Source of the DNA: Purshia tridentata
Taxonomy: Eukaryota > Streptophyta > Magnoliopsida > Rosales > Rosaceae
Assembly (NCBI GenBank): GCA_003254885.1
Contig: QANT01000838.1
Span: forward strand, 1-64,000
Direction of reading: 5' to 3'
Length of the DNA: 64,000 nucleotides
The notes under the pieces are model-generated. The model was given only the letters and a program-made list of their open reading frames with translations. It did not search any database and was not told where the DNA came from. Of the stretch, positions 24,831 to 36,971 are shown piece after piece. Numbering within the stretch: position 1 is the stretch's first letter; every line of letters begins with the position of its first letter. A program made the translations under genes and the position numbers.

Positions 24831-26042
24831 AAATGTATTACATATTATGTAATTAATCTCCTCAAAATATAATATGTGTATTTTTTTTAAAGATAAGTAT
24901 GTAGAAAGATAAGTACAAATGTTTAAAATTTTAAAATTTAAATACATTGTTAATATTACGTCAGTATGTTATATAATGTTATGATCTCTAACTATAATTT
25001 ATCAAGAGAAATGACTAAAAGAGGTGAAGTCATTGCAACTCACTCACATTAATTAACTTTAGACTTTGTTTAATGTCCAAAAGTGGACTAGATCTAGATA
25101 TATTAAATAACTAATTTACGTGTATTTAAAAAAGAAACTTTTAACTTAAAAGAAGAAGAAAAAAAATGAAAATGATTAGTCATGAGAGTTAATAAATATA
25201 TTTTCAGATATTAATTTTTTATGATTAATTCATTTTCTTCTTTTAAGTTAAAAGATATTTTTCATCTTCCTCCTTTACTACACGATGAATCTAAATAATT
25301 AACATATTTAATCTAATCCTGAATAACAATGAAACTAATGTAAATCAATTTTATATAAACTAGTAAACTACATCCCATTAAAAAAATGGTAAACAAAAAA
25401 TCCTCTTTTCATTGGTCCAATTGACTAGAAATAGCTTGAGGTTTATATTTCTCCTTTTTTTTAAGATAAGATGGAGAGGGATTAGAAAGTGACCGCACCT
25501 CAATCCAAATAGCTGAATCCTCCAAACCATACAACATTTCCTATGAGCGATGACTGAAAGGCTAAAGCCAGTATTGAAACTTAAAAGGGATAATATATCA
25601 AAGGTGTAACGTTGACAAAAAATTGTAGATATGATATCTAAATGTTTCTCAAAAAAAAGAACAACAGAAAAACGGACATGATATATAAATCCGATTGAAA
25701 TGATTTTTTTAGTCTCGTACATGATTCATAATTATAATAAAAATAAATTAATTAATATTAATTGCACATAAATAGATGATAATTCTAAGTTTAAAGTATA
25801 GTTTTTGTTATTGAAATACTTTAGTTCTTATTAAAGAATTGTCATCTCTTTATGTATAATTAATATTATTTAAAATTAATTTTTATTACCCATTTTTACT
25901 GTATGCATTCAACATTAATTGCAAAATTGAGCTGTTTTAGTACTCCATTGTCGTTTCTTGAATTCTTGTTAGATTTAGCGCGTATTAATAATTTAATACA
26001 AAGTAGATGACCCCTAAAAAATATCATTGTCAATAGGCTTTT
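24831..26042. other. AT-rich intergenic with a foldback
   Basis: No gene is visible. An 18-bp perfect inverted repeat (CTTTTAACTTAAAAGAAG at 25138-25155, complement at 25237-25254) has a spacer of about 81 bp, and its flanks remain imperfectly complementary outward and inward. It may be an old MITE. Neither target duplication nor family was identified. Confidence 0.5.
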
Positions 26043-26349
26043 CATTGCCCCAAATTTCCACGCAGAGAAGGTTGGCTAATACTTTTTTGGGGTAACAAAA
26101 TAATCAATTAAACAAAAAAAAAAGGATTGGCTAATACTGTCAGTTACTTATAAGTTATAGTTATGAAAATCATATGAGTGTCTATCAAATAAAACATTGC
26201 CCCAAATTTCCACGCAGAGAAGGTTGGCTGATACTTTTTTGGGGTAACAAAATAATCAATTAAACAAAAAAAAAAAATTGATTGGCTAATACTTTCAGTT
26301 ACTTATAAGTTACAGTTATGAAAATCATATGAGTGTCTATCAAATAAAA
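26043..26349 (+). repeat. Tandem duplication, period about 152 bp
   Basis: Copy 1 begins CATTGCCCCAAATTTCCACG at 26043 and copy 2 at 26195. They differ mainly in A-run length and a few bases, implying a recent event. The unit has no coding content. Confidence 0.9.
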
Positions 26350-27200
26350 ATAAAACCTATAGGAGTGTCGGCAGGTTGCAACTATTTTTCCATAAATAAC
26401 ATGAAACTTTTTTTTTTTTTAACCTATGTTAGGAAAAATTTGTTTTTCTAATCATTTTTCTCGTGAAAGATCCATAATGTTCTTCACTAAAAACCAAAAT
26501 TTGTTTTTCTTTTCTTTCTCTCTTTCCCTCATCTGATCTCTCTCTCTTCCTCCTTCTCATGGTCACTGATTTCCTTCTTCCTCCCTCCTTCCCAACAAAC
26601 CAACACGGTCACACCTAACCAACTAGAACCACCACACCTTGAACCCATCTCGTCCGAGATCTTCTCCCTCTCAGGTTTTTCTTGTTGTTCGTCCTGCGCA
26701 CCCGTGCCTTACACTTTCGATTCCCACCCCCCAAGCACCTCCTTCCCCAGCCAACCAAAATGAGTAGATCTAGTTTTTTATTTTTTTCATTTCTTTCAAA
26801 TCCAAATATGGATTTTTTTTGTTGTAAAAAAAATCCTTTATACATCTTTCTCTTTATCTCTTTCTCTGTCTATTAAAACCAAATTTAGATTCAATGGAGA
26901 ATTATATATGGATACAATTTTTTTTTCTTTGATTATGTTTTCTTTAATTGGTCAAATGAAGAAAATTATATATATTCTATCCATTTTATGTCAATTCTTA
27001 TATATAAGAAAATTTTGTATAGTATGTTAGACAATTCAAGTCTTTAACATATTATATTATTAGATTGCAAATTAGGACTATTGCGATAAAATTATGTAGT
27101 TATGATCCTTATTCACAATTTAATACCATGACTCAATACACACTCTTTCTTTATATTTTTTACTTTTTGGCCATTAACACACACTCTGTCTATATATAAT
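26350..27200. other. Intergenic with a pyrimidine/GC-richer island
   Basis: Bases about 26500-26770 are C- and CT-rich (CCTCCTTCTC, CCCATCTCGTCCGAGATC, CCCCCCAAGCACC) and stand out from the AT-rich surroundings. This composition is typical of plant 5' UTRs or of decayed gene pieces. No sustained reading frame follows, so no gene is called. Confidence 0.4.
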
Positions 27201-27448
27201 AATTTTCCTTAATTTTGAGAAAATATGTTACTAGCTTTAATTATGATTTCCTTCTTTATATCAAAAGAACATAAAGAAAAAACCAAAATACTTGGATTTA
27301 ACCCCAATTCCATCCACACCCTAAATTTTCCTTAATTTTGAGAAAATATGTTACTAGCTCTAATTATGATTTCCTTCTTTATATCAAAAGAACATAAAGA
27401 AAAAAACCAAAATACTTGGATTTAACCCCAATTCCATCCACACCCTAA
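27201..27448 (+). repeat. Tandem duplication, period about 123 bp
   Basis: A unit beginning AATTTTCCTTAATTTTGAGA occurs at 27201 and 27324 and ends CCATCCACACCCTAA each time. The copies are nearly identical apart from single-base differences, indicating a recent duplication in non-coding DNA. Confidence 0.9.
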
Positions 27449-29720
27449 GCTAGTACTGGTCAAATCTTTTTTTTTTTTTTTGGGATTACACAATTTTTAA
27501 AATTTGTAATGGTGTCTAGACAATTGTTTAATTGAAAAAGGACAATTATGGATAGGCTTATGTTCATGTTAGGCAGTCAAGATACCAAGAAAAACCAACA
27601 CAAATAAGTTGGTCCGAGGCATCATCATATGCATGACAATTAATTAAGCAAGGCTATGAATTTCTTTCAGGTGTCCAGCAACACTAGTAGCTCTATTTCC
27701 ATTAATAGTTAATGCATCAATGAAATAGTTCAACTTTTTTTGAATTTGGTAATGAGATACAAAGTCACACATGCATCAATTGCATGGTAAAAGGACATTT
27801 GCGTCCTTTTTTGTAACTTAAGGTAATTAAACTACAAATGTATGATTTTTGTTTTTTGAATAAAGAGACTTAACTTTCATTACTTTTAAGAAATAGAATA
27901 AAGTCAATAAACATCATCTAAAATACCAGCCAACCAACCAGCCAGCTAGAACATGACGCCTTAACTAGAGAGCAGATTTCCTACTAGGTTTGGTGTTTTG
28001 ATATTAAGTTTTTAATCTTAACCCTCTCTCTCACTTTCTTCTTTTTATTTCTCTCTCTTTTCTCTTTTTAATGGTAAAATTTTAAAAGTTTACCAAAATT
28101 GATACCAAGTCTGATAGGAAATAATCTCGCCTAATTAGTAGATGATGATCTGAACATGACAATGCAAACCTAATTAGCAAGTGCACTACGCAATTAAATA
28201 TTTTTAAACTATAAGCTAAAAGTAAAAATCTCAACAAAAATATAGGCACTAAACGAATTATTTGGCTTATTTTGATAGAAAAATGCTCTGCTTTTAAGTT
28301 TTTTTTTTGGCTGAAGAAGATGAGCACATTCTTTGCTTTTTGGTTCCGTATGCAATACTGGATAATGATTTTTCTCTGGTTGCAAGTTGAAGGAATCGTA
28401 GATGCCACATAGATTGATTCTACAACAGTATTAGTCATAATATCTTTATTTTTTAGAAAATTATTTAAGAGTTAGAGATCAAGATTGAAATCAAAACAAT
28501 ATTTTTGTATTCAATTAACTAAATTAATTTCAATTCACAACCAAGAAAAATTAACTTAAATTTACATATTATCTGGACTTGTATTAGATATATATATATT
28601 GGTATGCCCTGAAGAACTTTACCATGTGTGTCCTTCTCGAAGGTCAAGCTAAATAAATATCTTGCCATATATTGTGTCCTTCTAGAAGAGAAACCCCGTC
28701 ACGCAATTTGGATAAAAAAAGACAACCCCAGGCACTACATAATAATGATTTGGCACTGCTATCACATTTACTCTTCAACTAGGTATCTATCCATTTGTAG
28801 ATATATATATATATATTTATGATGTATTAAATAGTTTTTGGATCAAAGTGTTTCTCTATCCTACAAAATTCACATTTAAATATAGAAATAATACTTAGTC
28901 AAACACTCATACTCACGTTTTTAGGAGTTGAGAAATAAGGCTTACAGTCCACTTCTATATGAACTTTCTGTCCTCTCAGTGGCCTAAAAAGGTGAAAAAC
29001 AGTTTCGCGCATTAGGGCAAATGGCGTTTCAGCCATTGGTCTTCGAGACCTGGACTTTTATACAGTCATACAGCACCAATTTCGAAACAAGAAAATCTCT
29101 ATTTGTTTACTCAAGGTTTACTGTAATAACCTTTCAATTAACAATAATTAATTCAATTAATATCGTTGGATTCATTGAATTGTTAATTAGGTTTTTGATA
29201 TGAGCTGGAATATTTAAGAAACAATAAAATAAGGCTCTCATCAGTCATCTACAATTTTAATGTTAACAAAGATTCTTTATCCTAATAATAAAGAAATTTT
29301 TTTTATGTGGCCGTAGTACCAAGTAATATGTTAAGATAATATTATTTATTTTTTAAATTATAATATATATACATGCATTTATATATAAAATCTTAAACTT
29401 TAAACAATATCTTTAAAAATTATATACGTAAATTAAGAATCGTATATTAACATATTACATAATTATAGCTGTTGTGATCTTGCTAGTAGATGCCCTACCT
29501 ACTTGTCATCATGAAATGTACACGAACATACACTCTAGTCTCTAACTAAGTAACATACAAAATAAAATAAATGAGCTGTAGTGAGAGTGCCACCTACGCA
29601 ACAAGTACAAATAACGAATACAACAAATGAATAGATCAGACCAAAAAAGAAAAAATTAAAAAATAAATAAAATATTGAATATGAGATCATCAGCAGTTAA
29701 GCACCAATGAACCTTCTAGC
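27449..29720. other. Gene-free AT-rich stretch before the ABCG gene
   Basis: No gene was recognised on either strand. There are AT microsatellites near 28590 and 28800 and no open frame above about 120 codons. A 60-codon frame at 29021 has no recognisable similarity and lies in non-coding-like composition. Confidence 0.5.
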
Positions 29721-30020
29721 CTTGGTTAAATTCAAACCGATACCAGCCTCCTACGTCCATATCTCTCATCACCACTCTTTTTATAGCAAAGAGTCGAAGT
29801 TGCTGCCGCAGTAACTCTGCGCGGCGTCGTTTTACCGACGATGAGTGAGCGAGCTGAGTTACGGTAACGACTTGTCAGTCGGACAGAGTACTAACTCTCT
29901 GCTACAGAAACTCTTTTCCAACGACTTTTAGAAAACCGTTGGGAATACTCAAAGGAAAGATATATTAAGTTATAAAAAAACTACTCAAGTACTGAGCTAG
30001 CTCTGTTGAATTAGATCGCA
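29721..30020 (+). promoter_or_regulatory. Probable promoter and 5' UTR of the ABCG34-like gene
   Basis: A weak TATA motif (TTTTTATAGC at about 29779-29788) lies about 240 bases before the ATG at 30021. Between them the sequence becomes more GC-rich, as is usual for a transcribed leader. The transcription start was not determined. Confidence 0.35.
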
Positions 30021-33000
30021 ATGGCGGCGGCTTTGGCGGGCGATGATCTGGCTCGATCGACGAGCAGCCGGAGGAGCTGGGCCTCCGGGAGCAAGCGGAG
30101 CTGGGCCTCCACGAGCTTCCGGGAGGTGTGGCAGGGGCCGCCGGACGTTTTCAACCGGAGCGGCCGGCAGGACGAGGAAGAGGAGCTCCGGTGGGCCGCC
30201 ATCGAAAGACTCCCGACGTACGACCGCCTGAAACGAGGGATGCTCCGGCAGGTCCTCGACAACGGCCGAGTGGTGACTGATGAGGTGGATGTGACGAAGC
30301 TCGGAATGCAGGACAAGAAGCAGTTGATGGAGAACATACTCAAAGTTGTCGAAGACGATAACGAAAAGTTTCTCAGGAGACTCAGAGACCGAACTGATAG
30401 GTCTGAAACTAAATACCATGTTTTGTTTTCTTTAAAAGAAGAGTCTTTTATTTTTATTTTTAGATTTTTCTTAATATTTATGATTTTGGTTTTGTGATTT
30501 GTGATTTGTTCAGGGTGGGGATTGAGATTCCGAAGATTGAAGTTCGGTATCAGAATTTATCTATTGAAGGAGATGTATATGTTGGGAGCAGAGCACTGCC
30601 TACTCTGCTTAATGCTACCTTGAACACCATAGAGGTTTTATTTTAGTTTCTCCTAATTAATTTCCATTTTTCTGAATGTTTGAGGCTTGTTATAGTTTCT
30701 TTAGTTGAATGGATTTAATGGGTTATTGATGTCGATGATGATTGATTTTGTTCTCTTACACAATTTGTGTTTGTGGGATGCCAGAGTGTTCTGGGTTTGA
30801 TTCGGCTTGCTCCATCTAAAAAGAGAGAGATCCAGATTCTTAAAGATGTCAGTGGAATAGTCAGACCCTCTAGGTATGCATATGAAATTATATTCCTCAC
30901 AATCACTATAGGATAGGGGGTTGGTTTTGTCAAGCTACTTTGACTCTGTAAATGGCCACAATAAATGGAAGAAAAAAAAAACAGAATGATAATTTTGATT
31001 TGTCAGTTTCATTTCATGAAAGTGTGCAGTGTCTGCAATCCTTTACTACTGGTTTTATGACAGTTAATATTAACTGTGTTGGTAATTTTCAGGATGACCC
31101 TACTTCTGGGTCCCCCAGGTGCAGGTAAAACAACCCTTTTGCTGGCACTTGCAGGGAAGCTTGATGACGATCTAAAGGTGAGGTTTCAATAATTGCATTT
31201 CTCTTTACAGTTTTCATAATTTATGGTTTAGGGTTTGTGTTATAATCTTTTACCATTTGCTTTTATATTGATGACTTGAAAATGGTGATCAAACAGGTGT
31301 CAGGCCACATCACCTACTGTGGTCATGAACTAAATGAGTTTGTTCCTAGAAGAACCTGTGCTTATATCAGTCAACATGATCTTCACTATGGAGAAATGAC
31401 AGTGAGAGAGACATTGGATTTCTCAGGACGCTGTTTAGGTGTTGGCACTAGATATCAAATGCTGGCTGAACTCTCCAGAAGAGAGAAAGAAGCAGGAATT
31501 AAACCAGACCCTGAGATTGATGCATTCATGAAAGCCACCTCAGTATCAGGCCAGAAGACTAGTTTGGTCACAGATTATGTTATCAAGGTTTGTTTCCTCC
31601 ATTGTATATTCTAGTACCCATCTCTTTAATCTTTGGTACGGCTATACTCCTCAAATTTATTTCAAATTTTCAAATCTAAGTCTAATCCAAACCTCATTTA
31701 TTTGATTATGACAAGTAACATACTAACATGTAACAACTTGTAGCGACTCTAAAATCATTGTTAAATCTTTCAACAAGCCAATTAATTGGAAAATCTGACT
31801 AATTATTAGAATTCTTAACAGATATTGGGATTGGATATCTGTTCTGATATTATGGTTGGTGACGATATGAGAAGGGGTATTTCAGGTGGCCAGAAAAAGC
31901 GTGTGACCACTGGTATGCTTTCTTGGACAATGTTAGTTTTGTTCCTTAATTTGTGCATATCATCTGTAATAATATAATTTTGAGTCCATTTATAATTAAA
32001 CATTACAAGTCTAATGGGTTTTGGTTGAACCATGTGTGCAGGGGAGATGTTGGTTGGACCAGCAAAGGTTCTTTTGATGGATGAAATTTCAACTGGATTG
32101 GACAGTTCCACCACATTCCAGATTTGCAGGTATATGAGGCAAATGGTTCATATAATGGATGTAACAATGGTCATCTCTCTTCTACAGCCAGCACCAGAGA
32201 CATTTGAGCTCTTTGATGACCTTATCTTACTCTCAGAAGGTCAGATTGTGTACCAAGGTTCGCGCGAGAATGTTCTTGAGTTCTTTGAGTACATGGGTTT
32301 CACATGCCCAGAGAGGAAAGGAGTTGCTGATTTTTTGCAAGAAGTAACATCCAAGAAGGACCAAGAACAATACTGGTTCAAGAAGAACCATCCTTACAGC
32401 TATGTTTCAGTTCCTGAATTTGTGCAGGCCTTCAGCAATTTCCAAAGCGGCCAACAGCTTGCGGCTGATCTCAGGGTTCCTTATGACAAATCTAGAGCCC
32501 ACCCAGCTGCATTGGTGACTGAGAAATATGGTATTTCAAACTGGGAATTGTTCAAGGCATGCTTTTCAAGGGAGTGGCTGCTAATGAAGCGCAATTCTTT
32601 TGTATATATATTCAAGACTACCCAGATAACAATCATGTCACTAATTGCCCTGACTGTGTTCCTCAGGACAGAAATGCCTGTGGGCACAGTACAAGATGGA
32701 GGAAAGTTTTTTGGAGCATTGTTTTTCAGTCTGATTAATGTAATGTTTAATGGGATGGCAGAGCTGGCTATGACTGTCTTCAGGCTTCCTGTTTTCTATA
32801 AACAGAGGGATTTCTTGTTTTATCCTGCATGGGCTTTTGGGTTACCCATTTGGGTGCTCAGGATCCCCCTATCATTTATGGAATCAGGGATTTGGATCAT
32901 TCTTACCTATTACACCATTGGATTTGCTCCAGCAGCTAGCAGGTAAAGAGGGTTGCTCACATTTCTCAGTTTCAATCTTATAAACTTTTTCTCATGGCAT

Positions 33001-36000
33001 CTCTTCCAAAACTATTTAGATGATGGAATTCAAATCAATTATGCTTTCGACTTGTGGGTTTAGAGCTCCACCCACTCACACACATTTTTTTCTTCACTGC
33101 TCCAGATTTTTCAGACAGTTCTTGGCATTCTTTGGCATACATCAGATGGCTCTGTCCCTCTTTCGGTTCATTGCTGCACTGGGAAGAACACAAGTTGTTG
33201 CAAATACATTGGGTACCTTTACCTTGCTAATGGTCTTTGTGCTGGGAGGATTTATTGTTGCCAAAAGTATGTAATCGATCTGATCTAATTTCAGCCACAT
33301 TCTTGTAGTTAGAAGCAAGCTGTTATTATGTTTTAATGTTGTTATAAATTCCTTGAAAATTTCAGATTCTTCACGACAGTTCATTTTTTGTAAATGATTA
33401 ATCAATCTAAGTATTTTTCTTCTTATGACTGCAGACGACATTGAGCCTTGGATGATATGGGGATATTATATTTCTCCTATGATGTATGGACAGAATGCAA
33501 TTGTCATGAATGAATTCCTTGATGAAAGATGGAGTGCGGTAAGATTTCTCAGTGGTTTGATTGTCTTCATTTGATGATTTTCATTCCGTGTGAATACTTT
33601 CTTGCATATGCAACTATGTGTTTGTCATTGAAAATTCTAATATATCCTTTCCCACTGCAGAAAAATACAGATAAAAGAATCAATGAACCTACAGTTGGGA
33701 AAGTCCTCCTCAAGTCTAGAGGATTTTTCACGGATGAATATTGGTTTTGGATTTGTATTGGAGCACTATTTGGGTTTTCTCTTCTCTTCAACGTCCTATT
33801 CATTGCAGCACTAACTTATCTGAACCGTAAGTTCATCTCATTTCAGATTTAATACTCTTTTTTCATTTATGGGAATGAAGTTTCAGAGTTGACATACCCT
33901 CTCTTTTCTCTTTGGGAATCAACATCAGCTCTCGGAGACACAAAAGCTGTCATACCTGATGAAGAAAGTGAGGCAAAGAGAAGGAAGTCATCAACTGAAG
34001 GTTTGAGCAATCATCTTCTCCCCTTTGGTTTTTGGTTACTTTTCCCATCAACTATTTGTCTGCTAAGACAAGTTCACTTATCACTTCTACTGGTAATTGG
34101 TCATAGAATGACAGATAACATTTTAAGAAACATTGTTATACGCCTGACTTTTTATGAATAATTACAGGTATTGATATGGCAGTGAGAAGTTCTTCAGAAA
34201 TTGTTGGTGCTTCGGATCGTGCACCAAAGAAAGGAATGGTTTTGCCCTTCCAACCCCTTTCACTTGCGTTTAGCCATGTGAACTACTACGTGGATATGCC
34301 TGCTGTAAGTCATTCATTTTAAACATTTTATTTCCTAATGTTATCATCTTCTGCAAGAAAAATTGAGGTAAACATCTGGTTTGTCATTCCAGGAAATGAA
34401 GAGTCAAGTTGAAGAAGAACGCCTTCAACTGCTACGAGATGTCAGTGGTGCTTTTAGACCGGGGATATTGACAGCACTTGTAGGTGTTAGTGGTGCTGGG
34501 AAGACTACTCTTATGGACGTCTTGGCAGGTAGAAAGACCGGTGGGTACATTGAAGGGAGCATTAGTATCTCTGGTTATCCAAAGAATCAAGAAACATTTG
34601 CTCGTGTTAGTGGTTATTGTGAACAGAATGACATTCATTCACCACATGTTACTGTCTACGAATCTCTCTTGTATTCAGCCTGGCTCCGTCTTTCTTCAGA
34701 TGTAAAGACACAAACACGAAAGGTATGTCGTGTGATAAAAGAAACTAAGTTGGAATCATAATTTTCAATGATCTCCAGTATGATAATTTCATTTTAATTG
34801 TGAGACAGATGTTCGTGGAAGAAGTCATGGAACTGGTGGAGCTAAATCCAATAAGGGATGCTCTAGTTGGTCTTCCGGGAATAGATGGTCTTTCAACAGA
34901 ACAAAGGAAGAGACTAACCATAGCTGTGGAGCTGGTTGCCAACCCCTCTATTATTTTCATGGATGAACCAACATCCGGTCTTGATGCAAGGGCCGCTGCT
35001 ATCGTTATGCGTACAGTGAGAAATACAGTGGACACTGGGAGAACTGTCGTCTGCACAATTCATCAGCCAAGCATAGATATTTTTGAAGCTTTCGATGAGG
35101 TGAGATTCAATTTCCTAGACTCTTATTACCATCATGTCTTTTTTTTTTTAATGCATCCATCTTACATATGTTCAACCTGATTTGTGCTTCCTGCAGTTAC
35201 TTTTGATGAGACGGGGAGGACAAGTCATCTATGCTGGACCCCTTGGTAGCTATTCACACAAGCTTGTAGAATATTTTGAAGTGAGTATTCTTTTAGGTTC
35301 TTATTTTGAGTACATCCTTACATGAATACGTACTCTTTATTGCATGAACTCCTAAAAAAGTACCTTGGCTTTGACATTTGAGCAGTATAGATAGACTACG
35401 TTAGTGATTTTAGAGCACTATGGATTAATATCTATAACCTATTACAGGCCGTCCCAGGGGTCCCCAAGATCAAGGATGGTTACAATCCTGCTACATGGAT
35501 GCTTGAGGTCACTGCTCCTTCAGTTGAGTCTCAACTTGATGTGGACTTTGCAGACATTTATGCCAACTCCTCCCTTTACCAGTAAGTCTTGACTTTACTT
35601 TTGTTTTATTGATAGTTGTTTTCTCAAGTGACCTAGGATTTCTAGTTTTATGATTCTCACTCTTCCTCCCGATGTTCTTTTAGGAGGAATCAGGAGCTTA
35701 TCAAAGAGCTTAGTACTCCGGCACCAGGGTCCAAGGATCTTTACTTCCCAACCAAATACTCCCAACCTTTCCCAGTTCAGTGCAAAGCCTGTTTCTGGAA
35801 AATGCATTGGTCTTATTGGAGAAACCCTCAGTACAATGCCATCCGATTCTTCATGACAATAGTCATCGGCTGTTTATTTGGTCTCATCTTCTGGAACAAG
35901 GGACAGAAGACGTAAGTTTTGGTTTCCTTGGACTAATTCATGTAATTCTATAGCTTTTTGGTCAAAAGAAAATGAAAAATGTGCCTGCATCGTGTGTTAT

Positions 36001-36971
36001 TGGTATCTCTATCTTATGTTAGTTGAAATTATTTTATAACAGAACACAACAGCAAGATCTGATGAACCTTTTGGGAGCCATGTATGCTGCTGTGCTCTTC
36101 CTAGGAGCCACCAACGCTTCGGCAGTGCAATCTGTAGTTGCCATTGAAAGAACAGTCTTCTACCGTGAAAGAGCAGCTGGGATGTATTCTGAACTGCCTT
36201 ATGCATTTGCTCAGGTAATATATACAATTGACAAACAGTTGAAACTTTTTCTTTCTCAAGCGGATGAATTTTGCTAAAATGACCAACTTTGTTTATTTCA
36301 TATACATTTTGGAACTTTGTAGCACCCATCATAGTACATCACTAAAATACTGTCTCACTTATATTACAGGTGGCCATAGAAACAATCTATGTTGCAATTC
36401 AAACGTTTATTTACACTCTTATCCTCTACTCTATGATTGGATTTGAGTGGAAGGTGGCAAAATTCTTGTGGTTCTACTACTATATATTAATGTGCTTTAT
36501 CTACTTCACAATGTATGGGATGATGGTGGTTGCACTCACTCCTGGCCACCAGATTGCTGCCATTGTTATGTCCTTTTTTCTCAGCTTCTGGAACTTGTTT
36601 TCTGGGTTTCTCATTCCAAGGCCGGTATGTGATATCAATGTACATTGAACCTCATTTTCTGTTTGCATATTAGAGCTCTCATATCTTATAACCTGTTACA
36701 GCAAATTCCTATATGGTGGAGGTGGTACTACTGGGCTTCACCTGTGGCTTGGACACTTTATGGCCTTGTGACCTCTCAAGTGGGTGACAAAAATGCTGAC
36801 CTGGTGCTACCCGGATACGGTACCATGCCATTGAAGACCTTCCTTAAGGATAACTTGGGTTTCGACTATGATTTCCTTCCGGCTGTCGCCTTTGCCCATG
36901 TTGGTTGGGTTCTCCTTTTCTTCTTTGTGTTTGCATATGGCATCAAATACCTCAACTTCCAGAGGAGATAA
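30021..36971 (+). CDS. ABCG34: Full-size PDR-type ABC transporter, ABCG34/39 group
   Basis: Twenty exons: 30021-30400, 30514-30634, 30785-30873, 31093-31177, 31297-31587, 31822-31912, 32042-32942, 33106-33266, 33435-33538, 33661-33826, 33929-34000, 34168-34304, 34393-34722, 34809-35099, 35197-35280, 35448-35581, 35684-35911, 36043-36214, 36370-36624, 36702-36971, giving 1453 aa. The order is NBD1-TMD1-NBD2-TMD2, the reverse topology of PDR proteins. NBD1 has Walker [10 protein letters not shown] (203-211), signature ISGGQ (342-346) and Walker B VLLMDE. NBD2 has GVSGAGKTT (897-905), the PDR-typical signature LSTEQ (1004-1008) and [12 protein letters not shown]. Both half-transporters look whole and the C-terminus LNFQRR is family-typical. 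These proteins pump hydrophobic secondary metabolites at the plasma membrane; Arabidopsis ABCG34 exports camalexin. Assignment to the 34/39 group rests on the N-terminus ([13 protein letters not shown]) and overall resemblance. The substrate here is unknown. Exon 1 is strikingly GC-rich. Confidence 0.92.

Noticed and set aside
28082-28438. 118-codon minus-strand frame in the gene-free interval
   Set aside because: AT-rich, Leu/Ile/Phe-rich translation with no motif. Composition equals the flanking non-coding DNA.
29997-30419. Long antisense and alternate frames over ABCG34 exon 1
   Set aside because: High GC content removes stop codons by chance. The sense frame is clearly the transporter.
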